Source: an uncultured Opitutia bacterium
Lineage (GTDB): Bacteria > Verrucomicrobiota > Verrucomicrobiia > Opitutales > Opitutaceae
Assembly (NCBI GenBank): GCA_903820035.1
Contig: CAIJFT010000414.1
Coordinates: 1 to 56,131 of the forward strand
DNA length: 56,131 bases
Reading direction: 5' to 3'
Below, in pieces: positions 1 through 8,546 of this stretch (the stretch's first letter is position 1; the number at the start of each line of letters is the position of its first letter). The position numbers were made by a program, and so were the translations under genes. The notes beneath the pieces were generated by a model, which was not told where the DNA came from, did no database searches, and saw only the letters and a list, made by a program, of their open reading frames with translations.

Positions 1-1988
1 CAATCCGACCAGACCGCCGTCGCCACGCGAGTTTCTCGGGTCAACGGCCACGCGGCGGCCAGCGCGGCGAAGTGCTCCGCCTCGACGTGGGCGCCAACGC
101 ACTGGAGATCCAACCGTTGCGTCCCCTCCGGCCCCGCAACCACACTCCCAGCGATGCGCACATCGCTCGCAACGCCGCGACATTCGAGGATGACCGGGAG
201 ATCAAGTTCAACCTTACCCTGCGCATCAAGGTCGGCCCGGAGCTTAAGGGTCACGACCGGCAATTCGGCGATTGGCCCGGGACCGACGAGCGCCAAATTC
301 TTGAGGGTCACGTTAGCCTGCAGCTCGGTGGCGTGGCTAAAGCTGGCCGCAAATTCGACTTGGGCGTCCCCCGCCGTAACCACCGACTTCGCCGCCAACC
401 AGGGTTGCGCCAGCAAAGCCGGCACGTTCAACACGGCGCGCCCCGCCGTCTTCACCGTCTGCCCTTGCCCCGCCAAGCCTCCGACCTTCGCCTCGAGGGA
501 AACCACCGTGGCGTCACCGCGCAGCGCGGAAAACCCCTTGAACTCCGCCTGCCAGCCTTGGGGTAAATAATCCGCGGTCAGGTTGGTCGTCACGCTGAGG
601 CCGTCGACCAGGAGGTGCCCAGACTTCGCCAGATTCAAACGCGGACTTGAAAGCGGCGCGACGGAGCGCACGGAAACGCCACCGCCCCGGGGCGAAGCCA
701 CCATCTCCCCGCGCAAGCCGTCACCGGACAGCGCGAATTCGCCGAGCCAGCGGTTGGCCCAGCTCAGCGGCACTTCGTGAAAAACAATCCCCAACAGATC
801 ACGCGTTGGATCCGCCGCCCGTAATTCGCGGCTCCACGGATTAAATTCAAAAGCCTGCAGGCTGCGCACCGTCGCGACCGGCCGCCTCGCCGCGAGCACG
901 GCCTCACACTTCTGAACGCCGATCACCCCGTTCTGTTCGGCCAAATCGAAGTCACCATCGATTTGCAGCGGCCCAAGCGGCGGCAGACCGGGCACCCAAA
1001 ATTCGAGGTTATCCACCGACCCGCGCAACTTACCCGCCACCCGGACCGCCGCCGGCGGCAAGGTGGTAGCAAAAGTTCCCTGACCCGCCGCCGAGAACTC
1101 CGGCAACGGCCGCACGACGACGAATGGAGCGAGATCGTGATCCCGCAGATCCACCTTCCAGCTGCCACTAAAACTCTGTGTCTCGGGTTTGAATTCTGCC
1201 GCGACGCTCAAGACCTCTCGCCCCGCGGTGACCACGGTGGCAGCATAAGCCTCCCGCCCCGGTTCACCCCGAACGGAAAAGTCTCCCTGCAGCGCGAACC
1301 CCTCCGGAAAACGGCGCCCCCGCGCCGTCGCGGCCAGCCGGGCTGTACCCCACGCAACCCGCCGGTCGTTTCCGACGGATAACACCAAATCCCCGTTGAC
1401 CGCCACCGTGTCCACGTCCGCGGTGCGCGGCTGGGACTTGGCGGTAACCCCGAAGCGCCCTTCACCACCGGGTCGCATACCGCCGCCCATCACACGGAGT
1501 TCGACCACCGCGCGGGACCCCGGCAACGCGACCGTGCCGGCGCAGTCGAGCCCATCCAACGTGAACCCAGACGGAACCACGCACCGGGCCAGCAGGCCGG
1601 AGAAAGCCTGGACGGCCGCCTCCGCCGCAGCGGTGGAAACGGTAGCGGTTGCAGTCGCCGCCGGCGGCGGCAATTGGAGCGAAAAGGCCGGCGCGGTCAC
1701 GCGGGCGAATTTGAACTCCCCGCCCAGTGCGGCCAGCAGCGGCAGCTCGGCGTCCAGCCGTGGCACCACCAGCGTTCGACCGTCGTACTCGACGCGGAGA
1801 CCCGTGACGGCAACGCGACTCCAGCCAACGGAAACGGTCTCGAGTGAAATCAGGTAACCCGCCTGAGGCAAGAGCGCCCGCCGCACCGCCCAGATTTGAA
1901 ACGCGGAGGAGGACGCCACGCCGACCGCGACAAGCAGCAGCGCAAGCACAGCACCAAGGCTAAGGAGGAAGGGCCGACCCCAGGTCAT
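1..1988 (-). CDS. Large AsmA/YdbH-like envelope protein, C-terminus cut by window edge
   Basis: From an ATG at 1988 the minus strand stays open for about 662 codons to base 1, so this is a real gene lacking its 3' end here. Residues 1-8 are short and followed by one hydrophobic segment (about 6-25, rich in L, V and A) that would anchor the protein in the inner membrane. The rest is a long series of alternating hydrophobic/polar strands with few charged catalytic residues and many 'G-x-V-x-L' stretches, the look of AsmA, TamB or YdbH-type periplasmic lipid-transfer proteins. The segment near residues 55-75 ('GWSRVAVTGLRVEYDG') is typical of the N-terminal repeat of such proteins. It lies 150 bases downstream of the TolC gene on the same strand and may be a separate unit. 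The reading frame is certain. The family is an inference from overall character, and another large exported beta-rich protein is possible. Confidence 0.72.
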   Translation of the reverse strand, partial: MTWGRPFLLSLGAVLALLLVAVGVASSSAFQIWAVRRALLPQAGYLISLETVSVGWSRVAVTGLRVEYDGRTLVVPRLDAELPLLAALGGEFKFARVTAPAFSLQLPPPAATATATVSTAAAEAAVQAFSGLLARCVVPSGFTLDGLDCAGTVALPGSRAVVELRVMGGGMRPGGEGRFGVTAKSQPRTADVDTVAVNGDLVLSVGNDRRVAWGTARLAATARGRRFPEGFALQGDFSVRGEPGREAYAATVVTAGREVLSVAAEFKPETQSFSGSWKVDLRDHDLAPFVVVRPLPEFSAAGQGTFATTLPPAAVRVAGKLRGSVDNLEFWVPGLPPLGPLQIDGDFDLAEQNGVIGVQKCEAVLAARRPVATVRSLQAFEFNPWSRELRAADPTRDLLGIVFHEVPLSWANRWLGEFALSGDGLRGEMVASPRGGGVSVRSVAPLSSPRLNLAKSGHLLVDGLSVTTNLTADYLPQGWQAEFKGFSALRGDATVVSLEAKVGGLAGQGQTVKTAGRAVLNVPALLAQPWLAAKSVVTAGDAQVEFAASFSHATELQANVTLKNLALVGPGPIAELPVVTLKLRADLDAQGKVELDLPVILECRGVASDVRIAGSVVAGPEGTQRLDLQCVGAHVEAEHFAALAAAWPLTRETRVATAVWSD

Positions 1989-2138
1989 GAACGACGGCAA
2001 TGACCGCGAGAAAAACGGTGGGTTGCGGACATGATTTCGGAAAATTTTTGAACGTACATCCGCCCCGGAGCGCAGCTCCTTTTCCAGCGCCCTCCCCTCA
2101 AGCCGGCAATCCTGCCACCCGGACCACCGGCGTCGTGA

Positions 2139-3482
2139 TCACTTCGTCACAAACTCATCCGCCTGCCCCATCGCCTTCCGCAGCCCGGCCACCGCAACGT
2201 TGTAACTGTAGTAGGCCTGAATCTGGTTGGTCCGGGCCGTGGTAAGGTCCACCTGGGCCGACAGGACATCCAGCTGCGTGCTCGTGCCGGCATTGTAGCG
2301 GGCCGTGGCGAGCCGAACGGCCTCGTTCGCCTGTTCCACCACGCGGGCGGATGCCTCAGCCAGTTCGGTCGCCTGCTGCCATTGCGAATGCGCGCGGCGC
2401 ACCTCGACATCCACCGCCAGCTGGGCTTCGGAGAACGAAAGTTTTGTCTGTTCGAGCTGGGACTTCGCCTGCGCCACCCGACCGGCGGTCGCCTTGCCGT
2501 CAAAGATCGCCCAGCGCGACTGCACGCCGAGGACCCAGCCGTGGTTGGAGTCACCGAAGTCATTCGTCACGCCCTTGCGCAACGTCCAGCCGCCGAACGC
2601 GGAAACGCTCGGAGCGCTGGCCGAACGGGCCGTGGTCACGGACTCCGCCCGTGAATCCGCGAGTTTGCCGATCCGCTCCAAGTCCGGGCGGTGGGCGCGC
2701 GCCGCATCAAACGCCGCCTGCAGGTCGAATTGCTGCGGGGTGAAATTAAGCGTGCCCAAGAACTCCGGCACCTTGCGCGTGGTGTCCGGGCTGCTAACCG
2801 TAAAACCGAGCGCCTGCCGCAGCGCTTCGATAGCCAGGCGAAAGTCGTTGCGCGCGGTGATAAGCGGGACCTTGGCGTTGGCCACGGCAACCTCAGCGCG
2901 GAGTTTCTCAAAACTGGAGACGGTGCCGGCCTCGTAACGGTCGGTCGCGGTCTTCAGCTGTTCCTTCAGCAACTCGAGGTTCGACTCCTGAACCGTGATC
3001 CGTTCGCGTGCGAGCAGGACGGTGTAGAATCCAACGCGCACCTGAAGCAGGGCCTCATTAATCACCGCTTGGAGATCGAGCAGCGCCGCTTCGCGGCCGA
3101 GCTTCGAAGCCTTGACCGAAGAAGTTACGCCCCCCCCGGCATACAGCACCTGCGACGCAGTGAGGTTGATTTGCCACGCCTGGTCGCTCGAGGGAAAGCT
3201 GGCGGAGATGTCCCGGTCGTTGCGCTGATAGGCGGCATCGGCCGAAACCGTGGGGATCGTGCGGGCCGAGACCTCGACGACCACGCCGTCCTGCTGCTTG
3301 ATGCGTTCCCGCGCTTGGCGGATCGCGAAATTGTGCTCCAAGGCATAGCCGATCGCCGTCTGCAAATCGAGCGAATCAGGCACAGTTTCGGTTGCCGCCG
3401 GAGCGGCCGACAGGGAGGCCGCCGCGAGCACGAAGGCCGCCAGCGGGCGGACAGGGGAAAAGAAATGGCGGGCGTATTGCAT
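2139..3482 (-). CDS. TolC-family outer membrane efflux protein
   Basis: A 447-residue protein with a cleavable signal peptide (about residues 1-30, 'AAFVLAAASLSAAPA'). Two tandem OEP repeats follow, each rich in long coiled-coil helices; 'AIGYALEHNFAIRQARERI' opens the first, and the C-terminal repeat contains 'ARYNAGTSTQLDVLSAQ', the classic turn of TolC/OprM proteins. It would form the outer-membrane channel of a tripartite pump. The start is 4 bases after the stop of the RND pump gene, so the two are almost certainly co-transcribed and translationally coupled. The length matches the family (about 420-490 residues). The substrate range is not visible. Family call sure; exact ortholog not assigned. 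Confidence 0.93.
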   Translation of the reverse strand: MQYARHFFSPVRPLAAFVLAAASLSAAPAATETVPDSLDLQTAIGYALEHNFAIRQARERIKQQDGVVVEVSARTIPTVSADAAYQRNDRDISASFPSSDQAWQINLTASQVLYAGGGVTSSVKASKLGREAALLDLQAVINEALLQVRVGFYTVLLARERITVQESNLELLKEQLKTATDRYEAGTVSSFEKLRAEVAVANAKVPLITARNDFRLAIEALRQALGFTVSSPDTTRKVPEFLGTLNFTPQQFDLQAAFDAARAHRPDLERIGKLADSRAESVTTARSASAPSVSAFGGWTLRKGVTNDFGDSNHGWVLGVQSRWAIFDGKATAGRVAQAKSQLEQTKLSFSEAQLAVDVEVRRAHSQWQQATELAEASARVVEQANEAVRLATARYNAGTSTQLDVLSAQVDLTTARTNQIQAYYSYNVAVAGLRKAMGQADEFVTK

Positions 3483-3486
3483 GGAC

Positions 3487-6400
3487 TTATTTGGCTAGGG
3501 ATTCGGCCGGAACGAGGTCGGGCGCGGAGGGAGGGCTCGCCAACCGCTTCAACGAATGATCGCGCGCCAGCAGGACATAGATGGAAGGCAGGATCAGCAG
3601 GGTGAAAATCGTACCGATCGCCATACCGCCGACAAGGACCAGTCCGATGGAGTTACGGGCGGCGGCGCCGGCACCGGAGACGAGCGTCAGCGGAAAATGT
3701 CCCGCCACCGTCGCGACCGAGGTCATCAGGATCGGACGAAGGCGCGTGAGGGTGGCCTCGCGCACCGCTTCGATTTTCGGAAGGCCCTGTTCCTGCAGGT
3801 GGTTCGCCCATTCGACGATCAAAATACCGTTCTTCGCAATCAGGCCGACCAGAGTGACGAGTCCGACTTGGGCGTAGATGTTCATCGTCGTCGTCCAACC
3901 GTTCGTCCAGTACGGCATGTTGGGGTTCGGCATCTTCAGCACGGTGAAGACAAGGGCGCCGAACATCGCGAGCGGCACCGATCCGGCGAGAATCACCAGG
4001 GGATCGCGGAAGGAATTAAACTGCACCGCGAGCACAAGGAAGATGAGCACAACGGCGAGTGAGAAGGCCGGCAGGAACTTGTTGCCCTCGTTGCGCAGTT
4101 GGCGCGACTCGCCGGTGTAGTCGATCACGCAACCGGGAGGCAAAACCTCGCGCGAAGCATTTTCGAGGACCTTGAGGGCTTCGTCGAGGGTGCGGGTGGT
4201 GACGCCCGAGATCTTGACCGCATTGAGTTGCTGCAGCCGGTTCAGGGAGCGCGGCACGGTCTTGGTCTCGATCGTCGCGATCGTGCTGAGCGGCACCAAC
4301 TGATTATTGGGGCCGGTCACATACAAATCACGAAGTTGCTCGGGATTGAGCCGCTCCGAGCGGGCGATCTGCGGAATGACCTTATAGCTACGGCCGGCGA
4401 TGTTGAACCGGTTGACGAAATTCCCCCCTAGGGCGGAACTGAGGTCGGCTCCGACTTGGGAGAGATTGAGCCCCAGCGTCGCCACCTTCTCGCGGTCAAT
4501 CACGACCTCCGCCTGAGGCTGGTCGACTTTGAGGTCAATAATCGGCGGGAACGCAAAGACCCCGCTCTGGATCGCCTTCGTTTTGATCTTCTCGGCAAAC
4601 TCCAGCAGCCGATCCGAGTCCGCCGTCGAGGCGATCACGAACTCAACGGGAAACTGGCTGCCGCCGGGCAAGGCCGAGGGCGTCGTGGCGAAGACCTGCA
4701 TGCCTGGAATGGCGCCCAGCTTTTGCTGCACTTCCGGCATGATTTGAAACACGCTGCGCTGGCGCTGATCCCAAGGCTTGAGCACGAGGCCGCCGAAACC
4801 GTCGGCGCCGGAGACCGCGCCCGCCGCGCCGCCAAACATGAGCTGGAAGGAAAAGTTAACCTCCTTGGTGCTGAGAAAGGCCTCCTCCGCGGCCTTGCCC
4901 GAAATCGCCTTTTGGTCGGAGGTCGCGTTGGCGGCGCTGGTCAGGATGCCGAAGATCACGCCCTGATCCTCCGCCGGCGCGAGCTCGGCCGGGGAAAACA
5001 TGAACATGAACGGCGTCAACGCGGTGATGACCAGCCACACGATGTAAACCGCCGGCCGGTGGGCCAGCGTGGAGTCGAGTACCCGGCCGTAAGAATTGCG
5101 CAACGCATCGAAGCGATGGTTCACCCAACCAGTAAACCCCTTCTCCTCGTCGGCGGCGCTCTTGAGCAGCCTGCCCGCCATCATCGGCGAAAGCGTCAGG
5201 GCAACAATACCCGAGATCGTGACCGCGCCGGCCAGGGTGAGAGCGAACTCACGGAAAAGCGCGCCGGTGAGGCCGCCCTGCAGGCCGATCGGCGCGTAGA
5301 CCGCGGCCAGCGTAAGCGTCATGGCGATCACGGGGCCGACCAGTTCGCGAGCGCCGAGGACCGCGGCGTCGTGGGGCGTCATGCCGGCGCGAAGGTGGCG
5401 CTCGACATTTTCCACCACCACGATCGCGTCATCGACGACCAGACCGACCGAGAGGACGATCGCGAGCAGCGTGAGCAGGTTGATGGTGAACCCGAAAATC
5501 TGCATCAGGAAGATGCCGCCGATCAGGGAGACCGGAATCGCGAGAATCGGCACAATCACGGAACGGACCGACCCGAGGAAAAGAAAGATTACAATCACGA
5601 CAATCAACAGGGTGTCCAACAACGTGGACGTAACTTCATGGATCGCGTTCTGGATATACTGCGAGGCGTCGTAGCCAACGCGCCCAACCAGACCGTCGGG
5701 CAGGTCCTTCTGAATCGCCTCCAACTCCACCCGGGACCGCTTCACCACGTCGACCGTGTTGGCCTGCGGTAATGGAAAGATGCCCATGAACACGGCCGTC
5801 TGGCCCGAGTAGCGCACCGTCGTGTCGTAATCTTCCGAACCAAGCACGATGTCCGCAATGTCCTCGAGGCGCACCGTGGTGTCGTTTTGCTGGCGGATAA
5901 CGAGTCGCTTGAATTCCTCAACCGAATGCAGGTCCGTGTTCGCCGTCAGGTTGACCTGCACGAACGAACCCTTCGTCGATCCTACGGCGGCGAGATAGTT
6001 GTTCGCGGCCAACGCCGAACGTACTTGGGCGGGACTGATGTTGAACGCGGCCATGCGGTCAGGCTTGAGCCAGATGCGCATCGCGAAGGTCCGGGCGCCG
6101 AGAATTTCCGCGCGCTGCACGCCCGGGACCGCAGACAAACGCGGCTGCACAACGCGCACGAGGTAGTCCGTGATCTCGCTCTGCGTCAGGATATCCGACG
6201 CGAAACTCAGGTAGGCCGACGCGAACTGGGAGTCGGCCGAGACGACGCTGATCGAGGGAATTTCCGCCTCGGGCGGAAGGTCTTGGCGGACTTGATTTAC
6301 CTTCGCGCTGATTTCGGCGAGGGCCTTGGTCGGCTCGTAATTGAGCTTCAACCGCGCGCTGATGAGTGAGAAGCCCTGGAGGCTCTTGGACTCGACGTAG

Positions 6401-6639
6401 TCGATGCCGTCGGCCGCGGCGATCACGCGCTCGAGGGGCGTGGTGATGAAGCCGCGCACGAGTTCGGCGCTGGCGCCGACATAGACCGTGGAGACGTTGA
6501 CGGTCGCGTTGTCACTCCGCGGATACTGGCGGACGTTCAGCGTGCGCCAGGCTTGGAGGCCCGCGATCACGATCACCAGGTTGACCACGATGGCCAGGAC
6601 CGGGCGTTTAATGAAGAGGTCGGTGAAGGAAGATTTCAT
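3487..6639 (-). CDS. RND (HAE1/AcrB-type) efflux pump permease
   Basis: A 1050-residue inner-membrane proton/drug antiporter, the expected length for AcrB/MexB relatives. The start chosen is the ATG at 6639, giving 'MKSSFTDLFIKRPVLA', the standard N-terminus of the family; a longer frame back to 6720 would run into the upstream gene. The proton-relay residues are visible: adjacent aspartates in TM4 ('VGLVVDDAIVVVENV') and the TM10 lysine ('GLIAKNGILIVEWAN'). Two large periplasmic porter loops separate TM1/TM2 and TM7/TM8. It sits between the membrane fusion protein (46 bases upstream) and the TolC-type channel (4 bases downstream). It would export amphiphilic toxic compounds across the envelope; the specificity cannot be read. 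Confidence 0.96.
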   Translation of the reverse strand: MKSSFTDLFIKRPVLAIVVNLVIVIAGLQAWRTLNVRQYPRSDNATVNVSTVYVGASAELVRGFITTPLERVIAAADGIDYVESKSLQGFSLISARLKLNYEPTKALAEISAKVNQVRQDLPPEAEIPSISVVSADSQFASAYLSFASDILTQSEITDYLVRVVQPRLSAVPGVQRAEILGARTFAMRIWLKPDRMAAFNISPAQVRSALAANNYLAAVGSTKGSFVQVNLTANTDLHSVEEFKRLVIRQQNDTTVRLEDIADIVLGSEDYDTTVRYSGQTAVFMGIFPLPQANTVDVVKRSRVELEAIQKDLPDGLVGRVGYDASQYIQNAIHEVTSTLLDTLLIVVIVIFLFLGSVRSVIVPILAIPVSLIGGIFLMQIFGFTINLLTLLAIVLSVGLVVDDAIVVVENVERHLRAGMTPHDAAVLGARELVGPVIAMTLTLAAVYAPIGLQGGLTGALFREFALTLAGAVTISGIVALTLSPMMAGRLLKSAADEEKGFTGWVNHRFDALRNSYGRVLDSTLAHRPAVYIVWLVITALTPFMFMFSPAELAPAEDQGVIFGILTSAANATSDQKAISGKAAEEAFLSTKEVNFSFQLMFGGAAGAVSGADGFGGLVLKPWDQRQRSVFQIMPEVQQKLGAIPGMQVFATTPSALPGGSQFPVEFVIASTADSDRLLEFAEKIKTKAIQSGVFAFPPIIDLKVDQPQAEVVIDREKVATLGLNLSQVGADLSSALGGNFVNRFNIAGRSYKVIPQIARSERLNPEQLRDLYVTGPNNQLVPLSTIATIETKTVPRSLNRLQQLNAVKISGVTTRTLDEALKVLENASREVLPPGCVIDYTGESRQLRNEGNKFLPAFSLAVVLIFLVLAVQFNSFRDPLVILAGSVPLAMFGALVFTVLKMPNPNMPYWTNGWTTTMNIYAQVGLVTLVGLIAKNGILIVEWANHLQEQGLPKIEAVREATLTRLRPILMTSVATVAGHFPLTLVSGAGAAARNSIGLVLVGGMAIGTIFTLLILPSIYVLLARDHSLKRLASPPSAPDLVPAESLAK

Positions 6640-6685
6640 GGGTGTCGGGTCGACGCGCAAACAAGAGGCCGCGGACGGGCGCGGC

Positions 6686-7825
6686 TCAGGTATTGTCGGG
6701 CTTCGGCGCGAGCTTCGCATCCGGCGCGAGTTTATTGTCGATCACGACCACCATGCCGGGCCGGAGCTTGAACGCGCCCGTAGTCACCACGATTTCCCCG
6801 GCCTTCAGCCCCGACAGAACGGTGACGAAGTCGCCGCGTGCCGGGCCGGTGCGGATGAACTGCTGCCGGAGAATCTTCTGCACTTCACCGGACTTCTCGT
6901 GCTTCTTGTCCTCGACCACGAAGACCGAGTCTCCGTACGGCGCATACAAAATCGCAGTGGACGGGATGATCAAGTGACGGCCGTTTTCCGGCAGCACAAT
7001 GGTCACCGACACAAACATACCCGGGCGCAGTCGCTCCGACGAGTTGGCCAACGTGGCCTGCACCCGCACATTGCGGGTCGCGGTGTCCACCTCGGGGGCA
7101 ATGGCGGTGATCTTGCCGACGACGGCATCATCCCCGAGGGCGTTGCTGGTGACGCGCACGGTGCCGCCAACGGAGATCGCCGCGAGCCGCTGCTGGGGCA
7201 GGGAAAAATTCACGAAGATCGGATCGAGGGTCTGCAGCGTCACGATCGCCTCGCCGTCTTTTAGGATCTGGCCGAGGTTAACCAGCCGCAGGCCGAGTCG
7301 GCCGGCGAACGGCGCGCGAATCGTCTTCTTGGCGATGATCGCACGGAGATTGTCGGCGGAAGCCGCGGCCTGTTTCGCCTGGGCTTCGGCTTGGTCGAGC
7401 TCGGCGGCGGCGTTGGAATTCTTCTCCCGCAGGGCGCGGGCACGCGCGAGATTCAATTTGGCGAGTTCCGCCGCGGCCTCGGCCGAGCGGAGTTGGGCCT
7501 GCTCGGAAGAGATATCGAGCTGCACCAACAAGTCTCCGGCGGCCACGGTGGCTCCGGCCGTGAAGGCGATTTGCACGACCTTGCCGGGCATTTCGGCGCC
7601 GACCGTTACACCCTGCACGGCAGCGACCGAGCCGGTGGAGACCAGGGTATTTTCCCACGGTTCATCCCGAACCGGTGAGGCAGTCACGGTCTCGAGCGGC
7701 GGGACGAAAGCGGCAGCCGCCGCGCCCATGGCGGAAAACTGCAGCGCTTTGGTGCCACCCAGCGCGACGATGACGACGAGGAGACCGAGTACGGTCGAAG
7801 AATAGACGATGACCTTCTTGAGCAT
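6686..7825 (-). CDS. RND efflux membrane fusion (periplasmic adaptor) protein
   Basis: A 379-residue HlyD/AcrA-type adaptor that links the RND pump to the outer-membrane channel. The start at 7825 gives 'MLKKVIVYSSTVLGLLVVIV', one N-terminal membrane anchor. The upstream extension of the open frame overlaps marR and is not used. Order of domains: anchor (4-25), first half of the barrel-sandwich (about 55-85, 'GVTVGAEMPGKV'), alpha-helical hairpin rich in A/E/K/Q (about 90-150), second barrel-sandwich half ('TIRAPFAGRLGLRLVNLGQ'), beta-barrel and membrane-proximal domain. It begins 28 bases after the marR stop, so regulator, adaptor, pump and channel form one operon. Confidence 0.94.
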   Translation of the reverse strand: MLKKVIVYSSTVLGLLVVIVALGGTKALQFSAMGAAAAAFVPPLETVTASPVRDEPWENTLVSTGSVAAVQGVTVGAEMPGKVVQIAFTAGATVAAGDLLVQLDISSEQAQLRSAEAAAELAKLNLARARALREKNSNAAAELDQAEAQAKQAAASADNLRAIIAKKTIRAPFAGRLGLRLVNLGQILKDGEAIVTLQTLDPIFVNFSLPQQRLAAISVGGTVRVTSNALGDDAVVGKITAIAPEVDTATRNVRVQATLANSSERLRPGMFVSVTIVLPENGRHLIIPSTAILYAPYGDSVFVVEDKKHEKSGEVQKILRQQFIRTGPARGDFVTVLSGLKAGEIVVTTGAFKLRPGMVVVIDNKLAPDAKLAPKPDNT

Positions 7826-7853
7826 GGGAAAAGAGAACGGTTTGAACGGAAAA

Positions 7854-8396
7854 TCAACGGGCGGCGACCGGAGTGGCGGAGGCATCCGCTTCGGCGGCAC
7901 GTTCCACCACCTTGGTGAGCAGCCGGACGAGCGTCTTGCGCTCACCCTCGGTGAGCGGCTCCATCAGCCACGCCATTTGGCGGAAGTGGGTCGGCATGAT
8001 TCGCTGCAAAAGCTTCACGCCCCGGGGGGTCAAACGCACGGTCAGCATCCGTCGGTCTTCCGGGTCCGGGGCCCGCGCCACCAGTCCGTCCCTTTCCAAC
8101 GTATCGACCAAGCCGGTGACCGTCGCCCGCGTAACCCCCGTCTGCTCGGCGATCAGCGCCGGGCTCAGCGCCTCGGCGCCGTCGGGATTGGCCCATAACG
8201 CCATCAGCACGGCGAAGCGACCCTGGGTAATATCGTGCTGGGCGAGATGTGACTCCACGACCCGAAACGCTTCGTCTCCGGCGCGCAGGAGGTTAAGAAA
8301 AACATCGGTCGCCGAAGGATTCAGGTCCGGATACTCGCGCGAGGCCTCAAGCAGGCACTCGTAGCGCGGAAGATCCTTGAGCATGAGCAACGGCAT
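7854..8396 (-). CDS. MarR-family transcriptional regulator of the efflux operon
   Basis: A 180-residue winged-helix repressor. The helix-turn-helix is around residues 78-105 ('SPALIAEQTGVTRATVTGLV'), followed by the wing with the hallmark 'DPEDRRMLTVRLTPRG'. As first gene of the marR-MFP-RND-TolC operon it very likely controls its own transcription and the pump, releasing DNA when a ligand or oxidant is bound. A perfect inverted repeat 22-35 bases upstream of the start is a good operator candidate. An alternative start is the ATG at 8384 ('MLKDLPRY'). No ribosome binding site clearly separates the two choices. No cysteine suggesting OhrR-like redox sensing lies in the DNA-binding part (one Cys, residue 14). 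Confidence 0.92.
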   Translation of the reverse strand: MPLLMLKDLPRYECLLEASREYPDLNPSATDVFLNLLRAGDEAFRVVESHLAQHDITQGRFAVLMALWANPDGAEALSPALIAEQTGVTRATVTGLVDTLERDGLVARAPDPEDRRMLTVRLTPRGVKLLQRIMPTHFRQMAWLMEPLTEGERKTLVRLLTKVVERAAEADASATPVAAR

Positions 8397-8417
8397 ATAA
8401 AAGTAAGGCGGCAGATA

Positions 8418-8431
8418 ATTAGGAGCCTAAT
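8418..8431. promoter_or_regulatory. Candidate MarR operator (inverted repeat)
   Basis: ATTAGG-AG-CCTAAT is a perfect 6+6 dyad with a 2-base centre, 21 bases before the marR start codon. The right half recurs as 'AGCCTAATG' at 8497-8505, suggesting a second, weaker site. Size and symmetry fit MarR-family binding sites. Binding is inferred, not shown. Confidence 0.6.
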
Positions 8432-8504
8432 GACAAAGGCAAGCCGGCCGGACGTATTTCAGGCACAATTCCGAACCGCTTTCCGGATACAAGAGTAGCC
8501 TAAT

Positions 8505-8539
8505 GCCGGAACGGCGCGCCCCCGGCCCGCCGTTCCGGC
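8505..8539 (-). terminator. Hairpin downstream of transketolase
   Basis: Arms GCCGGAACGGC (8505-8515) and GCCGTTCCGGC (8529-8539) pair perfectly over 11 bases around a 13-base GC-rich loop, 7 bases after the transketolase stop. There is no run of T after it on the minus strand, so it may be a pause or mRNA-protecting hairpin or a Rho-dependent end rather than a strong intrinsic terminator. Confidence 0.55.
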
Positions 8540-8546
8540 TGCCCGA

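Noticed and set aside
2068-2084. GGAGC-GCA-GCTCC-TTTT hairpin as terminator
   Set aside because: Its T run is on the plus strand, but both flanking genes are on the minus strand, and the stem is only 5 bp.
2305-2937. Plus-strand open frames opposite the TolC gene
   Set aside because: They are antisense shadows caused by high GC; the minus frame encodes a complete TolC-family protein.
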